NCBI RefSeq assembly: GCF_004684905.1
Contig: NZ_SRJC01000006.1
Span: 83,501-147,500 of the forward strand
Direction of reading: 5' to 3'
Source: Halobacillus salinus
GTDB taxonomy: Bacteria > Bacillota > Bacilli > Bacillales > Halobacillaceae
DNA length: 64,000 bases
The notes under the pieces are model-generated. The model was given only the letters and a program-made list of their open reading frames with translations. It was not told the origin of the DNA and did not search any database. Shown here piece after piece: positions 1 to 7,430 of this stretch; the first letter of the stretch is position 1; each line of letters begins with the position of its first letter. Made by a program: the position numbers and the translations under genes.

Positions 1-173
1 ATTTGTTCGACCAGTGGAAGCAAGAAGAAATGATCGCCATTCAGCAAGAGGTCGGTGCAGACGTGTTCAACAACGGACCGTACCAAGAGGCGGAAGCTCT
101 TTTTGACAAGTTGATTCGAGATGATAATTTTGCAGAATTTTTAACCATCGAAGCGTATGGGCATTTATCTTAA
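1..173 (+). CDS. aceB: Malate synthase A, C-terminal end (partial)
   Basis: Only the last 56 codons are in the window, read in the frame that starts at base 3 and stops with TAA at 171-173. The peptide ends in [11 protein letters not shown], and the stretch with FDQWK and QEVGADVF resembles the C-terminus of AceB-type malate synthases. Malate synthase condenses glyoxylate with acetyl-CoA to malate in the cytoplasm. The stop lies 13 bases before the ATG of isocitrate lyase, and the GGGGGA ribosome site of that gene follows the stop directly, so the two glyoxylate-shunt genes form one operon. The call leans on this context as well as the tail. Confidence 0.75.
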   Translation, partial: LFDQWKQEEMIAIQQEVGADVFNNGPYQEAEALFDKLIRDDNFAEFLTIEAYGHLS

Positions 174-186
174 GGGGGAAACGGAA

Positions 187-1482
187 ATGACAAACGAACG
201 GATTAATAAACTAGAAGAATCATGGAAAAATGAAAACCGCTGGGGCACCGTCACACGCCCGTATGGAGCGGAAGAGGTCATCAAACTGCGCGGTTCGATG
301 GATATCGAGTACACGTTGGCGCAAAAAGGATCGGAGAAACTGTGGCGCCTGCTTCATGAAGAAAATTACGTGCATGCGCTTGGTGCCCTGACTGGCAACC
401 AGGCGATGCAGCAAGTGAAAGCCGGGTTGAAAGCTATTTACTTGAGCGGTTGGCAAGTGGCTGCGGATGCGAACCTATCCGGACATATGTATCCCGACCA
501 AAGCCTGTACCCGGCAAACAGCGTGCCGCAAGTCGTTAAACGCATCAACCAAGCGCTTCAGCGCGCAGACCAGATCCATCACATGGAAGGCAAGCATGAC
601 ATCGACTGGTTCGCACCGATCGTCGCCGATGCCGAAGCCGGCTTCGGTGGGCAGTTGAACGTGTTCGAGCTGATGAAAGGCATGATCGAAGCAGGTGCGT
701 CCGCTGTTCACTTCGAGGACCAACTTTCCTCTGAGAAAAAATGTGGCCACCTCGGTGGAAAAGTATTGCTGCCGACACAGACAGCGGTTCGGAACTTAAT
801 TTCTGCCCGCTTCGCCGCTGACGTGATGGGCGTGCCGACCATCATCATCGCGCGTACCGACGCCAACGCTGCGGACCTGATCACGAGCGACATCGACCCG
901 GCAGACGCTTCCTTCCTGACCGGCGAACGGACAGCAGAAGGATTCTACAAGACTCGTGCTGGTCTCGATCAAGCCATCGCCCGCGGACTTTCCTACGCGC
1001 CTTACGCTGATCTCGTCTGGTGCGAAACTTCCGAGCCGAACTTGGAAGAAGCTCGCCAATTCGCGGAAGCAATTCACGAACAGTACCCTGGCAAACTCCT
1101 TGCCTACAACTGTTCCCCATCATTCAACTGGAAGAAGAAACTGGACGACAAAACGATCGCCCAATTCCAGCAGGAACTAAGCAAGATGGGCTACAAATTC
1201 CAATTCGTAACGCTTGCCGGCTTCCACGCGCTCAACCACAGCATGTTCGAGCTGTCCAGACAGTACAAAGACCGCGGCATGGAGGCATATTCCGAACTTC
1301 AGCAAGCAGAATTTGCGAGTGAACAGTATGGTTACTCCGCAACGCGCCACCAGCGTGAAGTGGGCACGGGGTATTTTGATGAGGTAGCTCAAGTGATTTC
1401 AGGTGGGACGTCGTCGACTACAGCCCTTAAGGGATCGACGGAAGCAGAACAGTTTACAGAGGATAAGATTCATACAACATAA
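187..1482 (+). CDS. aceA: Isocitrate lyase
   Basis: Cleaves isocitrate to succinate and glyoxylate, the first step of the glyoxylate bypass used for growth on acetate or fatty acids. The protein of about 431 residues has the family marks: ALTGNQAMQ near the N-terminus, the catalytic loop [14 protein letters not shown] with the active-site Cys, metal-binding [14 protein letters not shown], and the C-terminal YNCSPSFNW and FVTLAGFH segments. A longer frame opens at 157, but that start would lie inside aceB. ATG 187 sits 9-10 bases after a GGGGGA site and gives the usual AceA N-terminus (MTNERI), so I use it. It is the last gene of the aceB-aceA operon and is followed by a strong terminator. Confidence 0.96.
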   Translation: MTNERINKLEESWKNENRWGTVTRPYGAEEVIKLRGSMDIEYTLAQKGSEKLWRLLHEENYVHALGALTGNQAMQQVKAGLKAIYLSGWQVAADANLSGHMYPDQSLYPANSVPQVVKRINQALQRADQIHHMEGKHDIDWFAPIVADAEAGFGGQLNVFELMKGMIEAGASAVHFEDQLSSEKKCGHLGGKVLLPTQTAVRNLISARFAADVMGVPTIIIARTDANAADLITSDIDPADASFLTGERTAEGFYKTRAGLDQAIARGLSYAPYADLVWCETSEPNLEEARQFAEAIHEQYPGKLLAYNCSPSFNWKKKLDDKTIAQFQQELSKMGYKFQFVTLAGFHALNHSMFELSRQYKDRGMEAYSELQQAEFASEQYGYSATRHQREVGTGYFDEVAQVISGGTSSTTALKGSTEAEQFTEDKIHTT

Positions 1483-1522
1483 AAAAAAGTGCCTGCCCTC
1501 ATGAGGGCAGGCACTTTTTTTT
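1483..1522 (+). terminator. Rho-independent terminator after aceA
   Basis: A perfect stem (AGTGCCTGCCCT pairing with its complement around a short loop) is flanked by A and T runs. It begins directly after the aceA stop codon. Confidence 0.9.
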
Positions 1523-1550
1523 GCAAACTGGGACGAGGTCCCTGTCCCCA

Positions 1551-1586
1551 AAAGAAAAGCTCCCCTTACATGTAAGGGGAGCTTTC
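1551..1586 (-). terminator. Terminator of the betaine-binding protein gene
   Basis: The stem AAAGCTCCCCTTA pairs with its complement. On the minus strand it is followed by a T-rich run (TTTTCTTTT). It lies 11 bases beyond the stop of the minus-strand gene, back to back with the aceA terminator. Confidence 0.85.
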
Positions 1587-1596
1587 TACAACTTTA

Positions 1597-2538
1597 TTAT
1601 TCTTTCGCTTTCAGATCCTCGATGGAGTCAATGTCCATGTATTCCGGTACAACTAGACCGATCTTCGCACCTTTCAAGTTCTCGCCAAGATCGTCGAATT
1701 CACCTTCATACTTATCATAGAAATCACCGTGCGTTGCCGGCATCCATGGTGCTAGAGATGCATCGCCATCACCTTGTGCAATTGCTTTGAATGCTACAGA
1801 TGGTGAAACAGTTGTTACTTCTGCATCATAACCCAGCGTTTCGAGTACGTTTTTAGCAACGTAACCGGAAGAACGCTCTGTATCCCATGGAGTCTGAACA
1901 AGTTCAATGGAAGTACCGTCAACGGAGTCTACGCCTTCGGTCCATTCTGCGACTTTATCTTCATTGTTGTTAACCCATTTCTGAGCCGCTTCTTCGAAAT
2001 CCATTTCCTGTGCATCAAGCATCACTTGTTCCATGTCAGCAGGCTCCCAGTGGAAGCGATCAAGCACTTCGTATGCTTCCGGCATATCTTCTTTCAGACC
2101 TTTACGTGTAATCGTTTTGATGATTTCCACGCCGCCATATACTTCTTTCGGATCTTCAAGATACTTCAAATCATACTTCGCGAACATATAGTGTGGAGAC
2201 CAGCCAGCTACGATAACTGGTTCTTCGTTATCAATCGCTTCTCCAAGTGCCGTAAGCATTGCAGCTGTTGATGCTGTTTCTTGGTTCCATCCTTTGAAAC
2301 TGTCGTATTCTTCAATGGCGTTCTCAGTTGCTTGAGTAATACCTGCACCAGGCTCAATTCCTGTAATCGTGTAATCAATCTCTTCTCCGACATTTGCCGT
2401 TTCTTCTGTTTGGTTGTCGTTGCTATTATCTGCTTCCGTTGTATCGTTCTCCGCATCGTCTTGGCCACAGCCGGCAACGATAAGGGATAGAGACAATCCT
2501 GCAATAGCTCCGAATTTCTTCAGTTTCGTATTCAACAT
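1597..2538 (-). CDS. opuAC: Glycine betaine-binding lipoprotein, OpuAC type
   Basis: Extracytoplasmic substrate-binding lipoprotein of a compatible-solute importer. The signal peptide ends in a lipobox (LIVAGC), followed by an acidic, Asn-rich linker. The binding fold shows EPGAGITQ, the aromatic box element GWSPHYMFAKYDLKYL and a late part with QTPW, LAPWMP and GLVVPEYMDIDSIEDL. The two halves are in the swapped (dislocated) order seen in B. subtilis OpuAC: the WSPH half comes first and the VVPEY half last, opposite to the paralogue at 25334. No ATPase or permease gene is adjacent, so it is an orphan binding protein that must work with a transporter encoded elsewhere. It is divergent from a GbsR-type gene, which probably controls it. 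The ligand could also be choline or proline betaine. Confidence 0.85.
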   Translation of the reverse strand: MLNTKLKKFGAIAGLSLSLIVAGCGQDDAENDTTEADNSNDNQTEETANVGEEIDYTITGIEPGAGITQATENAIEEYDSFKGWNQETASTAAMLTALGEAIDNEEPVIVAGWSPHYMFAKYDLKYLEDPKEVYGGVEIIKTITRKGLKEDMPEAYEVLDRFHWEPADMEQVMLDAQEMDFEEAAQKWVNNNEDKVAEWTEGVDSVDGTSIELVQTPWDTERSSGYVAKNVLETLGYDAEVTTVSPSVAFKAIAQGDGDASLAPWMPATHGDFYDKYEGEFDDLGENLKGAKIGLVVPEYMDIDSIEDLKAKE

Positions 2539-2718
2539 CTATTAGAACTCTCCTTCGATCATGTATTAGATAATTCTTTGGTACCATGCATGTTTATGTC
2601 CTTGCATTACACAAAATATAAATGCCAGCATTATTTTTTTCTATTGTCTTAAGTAGGACTTTTACAGTATATCGTTTCGACCTATTTCGTCACAACTTTC
2701 AAATACAGCCAAAATAAT

Positions 2719-2771
2719 CTATATAGTTTATTCAGTTTATATTATACACATTAGACTACTAAACTATATAC
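2719..2771. promoter_or_regulatory. Inverted repeat in the opuAC-gbsR divergent region
   Basis: The 336-base gap between the divergent opuAC-like and gbsR-like genes is AT-rich and holds both promoters. The arms ATATAGTTTA (2721-2730) and AAACTATATA (2761-2770) form an inverted repeat, and a further AAACTATA copy lies at 2843-2850, just before the regulator. These are candidate GbsR operator parts. That role is inference; no operator consensus was tested. Confidence 0.3.
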
Positions 2772-2874
2772 GATTCCTTTCATATCATCCATATCCCTGT
2801 AAATTGAGAGCCTTTACATTCTGAAAACGAAACGGTAGCCTAAAACTATACATAAAAAAGGATATTTATAGGAT

Positions 2875-3435
2875 GTGAACCCGTTGAATGAACAAGAACA
2901 GTTAGAAGAATCACGAGCTAGAGTCATAGAAGTCATCTCTCAGAATATGGGGCTCTACGGAGTTACCCCATCCATTGGGCGGCTGTACTGTCTTCTTTTC
3001 TTCTCAGAGAAACCGCTTACACTGGATGAAATGAAAGAAGAGCTTGGAATGAGTAAAGCCAGTATGAGTAATGCGGTCCGAGCATTGCTTGATTTGAACA
3101 TGGTCGAGAAGACATGGGTGAAGGGCGTAAGGAAAGACCTGTACGTCGCAAGCGACAATCCACATCAGCGGTTTTTCGATTACTTCACGACGAAATGGCG
3201 TCACGCTACGATGACGAACACGAACGCCATCGAGAAAACGACGGATGAATTGAAGAATTTGCTGGATGATCCTGATACCTCAGAAGAAGTAAAAGCCAAA
3301 GCTGAAGTAGATGTAGCTAAACTAAAGGATTGGCAGGAATACTATGATTGGCTGGATCGATTAATCCATACTTTCGAAACAAAAGAAATATTGGACTTTG
3401 TCCCTTTGCATAAAGAAGAGCAAGAAAAAAGGTAG
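2875..3435 (+). CDS. GbsR/MarR-family transcriptional regulator (choline/betaine type)
   Basis: Winged-helix DNA-binding protein of about 186 residues, of the GbsR group that senses choline or betaine and controls osmoprotectant genes in Bacillaceae. The diagnostic block is MGLYGVTPSIGRLY, then LTLDEMKEELGMSKASMS (recognition region), and a C-terminal helix with EYYDWLDRLIHTF. The second regulator at 24555 shares all three blocks (LYGVTP, LTLDEMREELGMSKPSMS, YHWLEDL), so the two are paralogues. Start: GTG 2875 is the longest, but TTG 2884 has AGGATGTG at good spacing and gives MNEQEQ, so the true start may be 2884. It faces the opuAC-like gene and is convergent with the BCCT gene across a shared terminator. 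Confidence 0.85.
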   Translation: MNPLNEQEQLEESRARVIEVISQNMGLYGVTPSIGRLYCLLFFSEKPLTLDEMKEELGMSKASMSNAVRALLDLNMVEKTWVKGVRKDLYVASDNPHQRFFDYFTTKWRHATMTNTNAIEKTTDELKNLLDDPDTSEEVKAKAEVDVAKLKDWQEYYDWLDRLIHTFETKEILDFVPLHKEEQEKR

Positions 3436-3470
3436 AAAACTCCCTCTTCGGGAGGTTTCTACCTTCTTTT
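3431..3470. terminator. Bidirectional terminator
   Basis: A stem of about 14 bp with one mismatch (GGTAGAAAACTCCC against its complement, loop TCTTC) lies between the convergent gbsR-like and BCCT genes. There is a T run on the plus side and an A run upstream, so it can serve both strands. Confidence 0.85.
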
Positions 3471-5038
3471 CATGCAGAATAATAGTTCTTCTCTTGATTG
3501 GACGAGTCCCTTACATTGTATAGCCAAGCCTGATCCTGATCCATCATCTTCTTTGCCGCATAAATCAAAATAAATTGAAGGAAAATGATTGGGAATCCCA
3601 TTAGACCGGAAATCACCTCAAGCGGGGGCAACCCTCCGATACGCATTAAGATCAACGCCACACCTGTAATCACAGCCGCAATAATGATCCGAAGCGTTTT
3701 AGGCGGCTCAAATTTACTCATGTCCCTTGTGCTCGTATATGCTGCTACCGTATAAGTTGTAGAATCGAGCGTCGTCGTCAAGAAGATGAGTGCGACAATC
3801 ATAAAGATGACGATAGCTACATTCCCTAAAGGTAGCGATGACAAGATCTCCGGTATCGCAGCCATCCGCTGATTGTTCTCAACGAGTTGCAGCACAGACA
3901 GATCACCAGAAAGGTAACGATCGACACCCAGACCACCGAGTACACCAGTCGCAAGCCAAGATATCGCCGTCGGTGCGAGCAAGTAAGTCAGGATCATCTC
4001 TTTGATCGTCCGGCCTTGGGAAATCTTCGCAGCGAACACACTGTGAAGCATCGCCCATGTCGCACTGTAAGCGTACCAGAATACCGTATTACTCTGAACA
4101 TGCGAAGCTTCTCCTTGGTGAACAGAGTCTGTATTCAATGAAAAACTGAGATAATGAGACAGCAGGAACGTTACGCTGTCGGAAAAATAATTCAAGATGA
4201 ATACCCCTGGCCCTGCTATCAAAATGAACACAGCAAAAAAGCCTGCCAAGTACATGTTCATCGTACTCAGTCGTTTGATTCCTTTTTCAACACCTAAGTA
4301 AGCACTGATCGAAAACAACGCAACCCAGACGATGGTGACAATGATCGTCATGGTAAACGTCACGTCCATTCCCAGTAAAGCCGATAGATTATGTGTAATG
4401 ATCGGTGCCCCGAGTCCAAGCGTGACCGCTGCTCCAGCTAGAATGCTGACAAGAAACAACATGTCGAGCGCGCGTCCGCCCCAACCGTCGGTAAACTTAT
4501 CTCCAAATAATACGCGGCAAGCTTCTGAGATCCTCATCAGCGGTCGTTTTTTCACATGAAGAATATATCCCATTGCCGGTGCGATCATGACGAATATCGC
4601 AAACACCTGAAAACTCCATAGAAACATGCTGTAGGAATTCCCCCACAAGAGCGCCTCTGCAGAACCAGGATCTACTCCAGCAGGTGGATCATTCGCAACA
4701 GACGTCCACTGCAACATTCCTGTTCGCATGATTGTCGATCCGATTCCCATTGCAATCAGAATCGATGCATACTCAAACAGCGTGAACCTCGGCTTCTCTT
4801 TTGGGTTGCCTAGTACAACCTGTCCATATTTTGAAAACGAAAAATACAATGCTGCTCCGACAAGGATTACCCCGTACCAAAGGTAGCCCCAGCTGAACAC
4901 GTCGACTATGTAATCGAAAATCGAGTTCAGCAGCTCTAAGGACTGCGTCTCATACAGGGCAAATGGAATACTGATCAACACGATGACCAGCAAAGATGGC
5001 ATAAAGATCTTGTAGTCGATGAGCTTCTTTCCATTCAT
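3470..5038 (-). CDS. BCCT-family transporter, atypical substrate site
   Basis: Membrane carrier of 522 residues with about 12 hydrophobic segments, the usual size for betaine/choline/carnitine transporters (OpuD, BetP, CaiT). Family marks are MGIGS in the third segment, GVEKGIKRLSTMNM, and the RISRGRTIREF-like motif, here KISQGRTIKEM. The aromatic box before that motif is not canonical: BetP-type proteins have a W-rich FYWAWW stretch, while this one reads FWYAYSATWAMLHS. The glycine-rich stretch of segment 3 is also different (IMRTGMLQW instead of LFYGVAEP). The substrate may therefore not be glycine betaine, and Na+ coupling cannot be assumed. The gene is next to opuAC and gbsR homologues, which suggests a quaternary amine or related osmolyte. 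Confidence 0.85.
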   Translation of the reverse strand: MNGKKLIDYKIFMPSLLVIVLISIPFALYETQSLELLNSIFDYIVDVFSWGYLWYGVILVGAALYFSFSKYGQVVLGNPKEKPRFTLFEYASILIAMGIGSTIMRTGMLQWTSVANDPPAGVDPGSAEALLWGNSYSMFLWSFQVFAIFVMIAPAMGYILHVKKRPLMRISEACRVLFGDKFTDGWGGRALDMLFLVSILAGAAVTLGLGAPIITHNLSALLGMDVTFTMTIIVTIVWVALFSISAYLGVEKGIKRLSTMNMYLAGFFAVFILIAGPGVFILNYFSDSVTFLLSHYLSFSLNTDSVHQGEASHVQSNTVFWYAYSATWAMLHSVFAAKISQGRTIKEMILTYLLAPTAISWLATGVLGGLGVDRYLSGDLSVLQLVENNQRMAAIPEILSSLPLGNVAIVIFMIVALIFLTTTLDSTTYTVAAYTSTRDMSKFEPPKTLRIIIAAVITGVALILMRIGGLPPLEVISGLMGFPIIFLQFILIYAAKKMMDQDQAWLYNVRDSSNQEKNYYSA

Positions 5039-5223
5039 ACGAATCTCTCCCTTTTCTATTCCAATATAATGGTAATGTGAATTTCGTATTCCCGGAAGAA
5101 AACGAGATTAAAAGAGAAATTTGAAGAAATTTATTCCGTTGCTTGGAAGTGAAATAACTAAAGAATGGTAGACTTAAGGTAAAGAGAATGAAGAGTAATA
5201 ATATAGAAAGAGGTAGTTTAGCG

Positions 5224-6099
5224 ATGAAAAATGATAAACCTCAACAGCATTATGCAGGCTACAAGAGACTTACCATCATGGACGATTATCTGGACGTAAC
5301 GTTCCCAGTAATGATGATGTACCCTACAGATATTCCTGAGCAAGCTGAAACAATCGGACCGTATAAGGTAAACGTTGCGAAGAATGCGCCACCGAAGGAT
5401 GACACTTACCCTCTGGTTCTTATTTCTCATGGTACGGGCGGGACACCGCTTGTGTACCGTACCCTCGCCCGTCATTTAGCGCAAAATGGGTTTGTCGTCG
5501 CCATGCCAGAACATCCATTCAATAATGTGCATGACAATCAATTAGAGAACACTACGAAACTCTTAAAAAGCAGACCTAGAAATATTACTCAAACGATAGA
5601 CGGGGTTGTAGGTGATGCCTTTTTCAAATCTCACGTAGATGGTAATGACATCTCAATCATCGGACATTCGATGGGAGGATATACCGCAGTAGCCGCAACA
5701 GGTGGAACCCCATCCACGCTCCCTTGGGAAACTCCTGAGACCATCGAGGTAGATGTGGAGGAGAGAATAAAGAGAGTGATTCTGTTGGCCCCTGCTTTAG
5801 GATGGTTTATGAAGGAAGGGGCGGTGGATGAGTTCTCTTTACCAACTCTTATGATGACAGGGGAGAAAGACACCATCACTCCTCATTTCCATGCTGGGTT
5901 TCTTCTAAACGGGGTTCGAAACCCTGGGCTGATCGATCATAAAGTCATCCATAACGCCGGTCACTTTTCCTTCTTGAGTCCTTTCCCAGAAGAAATAAAA
6001 GATCCTTCTTTCCCTCCTTCCCAAGACCCAGAAGGATTCGATCGAGAACTTTTCCGAAGGGAATTAGAGTCGGATATCGTACATTTTCTAAGACAATAA
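5224..6099 (+). CDS. Alpha/beta hydrolase (dienelactone/PAF-acetylhydrolase-like)
   Basis: Probable cytoplasmic ester hydrolase of about 291 residues. It has the oxyanion-hole strand PLVLISHGTGG, the nucleophile elbow IIGHSMGGY with the catalytic Ser, a late acid region LMMTGEKDTITP, and the catalytic His in NAGHFSFL. The pattern resembles predicted dienelactone hydrolases and bacterial PAF-acetylhydrolase-like proteins; the natural substrate is unknown. No signal peptide is visible. Start: the frame is open from ATG 5188, but AGAAAGAGGT lies about 10 bases before ATG 5224 and the protein then begins MKNDKPQQ; 5188 with AAGG upstream is the alternative. It is monocistronic and shares a terminator with the convergent pfkA-like gene. 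Confidence 0.8.
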   Translation: MKNDKPQQHYAGYKRLTIMDDYLDVTFPVMMMYPTDIPEQAETIGPYKVNVAKNAPPKDDTYPLVLISHGTGGTPLVYRTLARHLAQNGFVVAMPEHPFNNVHDNQLENTTKLLKSRPRNITQTIDGVVGDAFFKSHVDGNDISIIGHSMGGYTAVAATGGTPSTLPWETPETIEVDVEERIKRVILLAPALGWFMKEGAVDEFSLPTLMMTGEKDTITPHFHAGFLLNGVRNPGLIDHKVIHNAGHFSFLSPFPEEIKDPSFPPSQDPEGFDRELFRRELESDIVHFLRQ

Positions 6100-6140
6100 A
6101 AAAGATGGAACTCCTTTCAAATAGGAGTTCCATCTTTTTC
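6097..6140. terminator. Bidirectional terminator
   Basis: The stem AAAGATGGAACTCCT pairs with AGGAGTTCCATCTTT. It has an A run before it and a T run after it, between the convergent hydrolase and pfkA-like genes. Confidence 0.88.
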
Positions 6141-6148
6141 GATATAGC

Positions 6149-7108
6149 TTAAATCGACAACTTCTTCGGTAACTGATAAACACTTTCATCCATTTCGATT
6201 CGCTGTTCCAAAGTATCTTCAAGGGATAAATTCACCAACTGGCGATCTTGAACCGTCACCAACTGACCCGTCTTCCCTTCAAGAAGTAAATCAACAGCAA
6301 ACGCTCCTAGCCTACTCGCAAAAATACGGTCCCTCGCTGTTGGAGCACCGCCACGCTGGATATGGCCAAGTGAGGTAACACGGGATTCTATTCCCGCTTC
6401 TTTTGTCAGCTTCTCATGAAGAACCGCCCCACTCATCATCCCTTCCGCTACCACAATGATTCGGTAACGCTTCTCTCGAGTGCCGCCTTGTTTGATCTCC
6501 TCTATAATACTGTGAAGATCTTCACGCTTCTCAGGAATCAAGATATTCTCAGCACCACCGGCAAGTCCTGCCCATAGCGCTAAATTCCCTGTATCTTTCC
6601 CCATCACTTCAATAATAGAAGTTTTCTCATGCGAAGAAGCGGTGTCGCGGATACGGTCCATGTAATCCACAACGGTATTGAGCGCCGTGTCAAAACCGAT
6701 CGTCTCCGTCACTCCTGGAACATCGTTATCAATTGTCGCTGGTATTCCTATACATGCAAGTCCTGTTTTTTCAAGAAGGGCAGCCGCTTGCAACGCTTCT
6801 TTCCCTCCGATGACAACCACGGAATCGATCTCATACTTATGTAAAATGGATTGGGCTTTCTTCTGCCCTTCCTCAGTGAACATCTTCTCACAGCTAGATG
6901 ACTGCAGAATCGTCCCTCCACGCTGCATGATCGATCCTACAGAAGCGGCATCCATGGATTCCAAACGTTCTTCCAGGATCCCTTCAAATCCACCTTTCAC
7001 ACCGATCATTTCTATCTTGTTGTAAATACCGGATCGAACGACCGCACGGATGGCGGCGTTCATTCCTGGAGCATCCGCTCCGCTCGTTAGTACAGCCATT
7101 CTCTTCAT
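6149..7108 (-). CDS. PfkA-family protein with altered ATP/Mg site (possible non-catalytic phosphofructokinase paralogue)
   Basis: With the start at 7108 the protein has 319 residues, the same as B. subtilis PfkA, and can be aligned by position. The fructose-6-phosphate side looks intact: Asp127 and Asp129 in TIDND, Glu222, Arg243, His249, Arg252. The allosteric residues Arg21, Arg25, Arg154, Glu187, Arg211 and Lys213 are also present. The ATP/Mg side is not: Gly11 is Ala (TSGADAPG), Arg72 is Ser, and the GGDGS motif at 101-105 reads GGKEA, so the Mg-binding Asp103 and Gly104 are lost. Arg162 and Arg171 are Lys. It may be a regulator, a partner of the normal enzyme, or bind another donor. The housekeeping pfkA is expected elsewhere, beside pyk. 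An upstream GTG (7117) is in frame but leaves no room for the ribosome site. Confidence 0.85.
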   Translation of the reverse strand: MKRMAVLTSGADAPGMNAAIRAVVRSGIYNKIEMIGVKGGFEGILEERLESMDAASVGSIMQRGGTILQSSSCEKMFTEEGQKKAQSILHKYEIDSVVVIGGKEALQAAALLEKTGLACIGIPATIDNDVPGVTETIGFDTALNTVVDYMDRIRDTASSHEKTSIIEVMGKDTGNLALWAGLAGGAENILIPEKREDLHSIIEEIKQGGTREKRYRIIVVAEGMMSGAVLHEKLTKEAGIESRVTSLGHIQRGGAPTARDRIFASRLGAFAVDLLLEGKTGQLVTVQDRQLVNLSLEDTLEQRIEMDESVYQLPKKLSI

Positions 7109-7341
7109 CATTACCACTCTCTTTCTATCTTCTGAGCCTCGGTCCAGCCCGTTTCCTGCTGGTCTTAATCGCGCATCCTGACTCGTTTAACTTTTGGGTC
7201 GTATTTCTATTTTACAAAAAAACGGCCAAGAAACCTAATTTTTGTTCGATATTGGTTCGTATCCCTCCAATAGTCCCCTAGACAAAAGGGCACCAGCACG
7301 CGTCCCTCCTCCCCAAAAAACTATTCCCAAAAAATTTTCAG

Positions 7342-7367
7342 GTTTCGAGAAATTTCCACCTGGGTAG
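7342..7367 (+). promoter_or_regulatory. Candidate sigma-B promoter of the catalase gene
   Basis: GTTTCG at 7342-7347 and GGGTAG at 7362-7367 are separated by 14 bases, close to the sigma-B pattern (GTTTaa, about 14 bases, GGGtAt). It lies about 64 bases before the start of katE, and B. subtilis katE is a known sigma-B gene. The rest of the 320-base gap shows no gene. Confidence 0.5.
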
Positions 7368-7430
7368 ACAGATTGTACTGGTTATTGATTACTTATTATT
7401 CTAAAAAACTACATAGGAGGTTCGAAAATA

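Noticed and set aside
1521..1790. 89-codon plus-strand frame over the end of the opuAC-like gene
   Set aside because: It is antisense to a well-supported gene and begins in a terminator.
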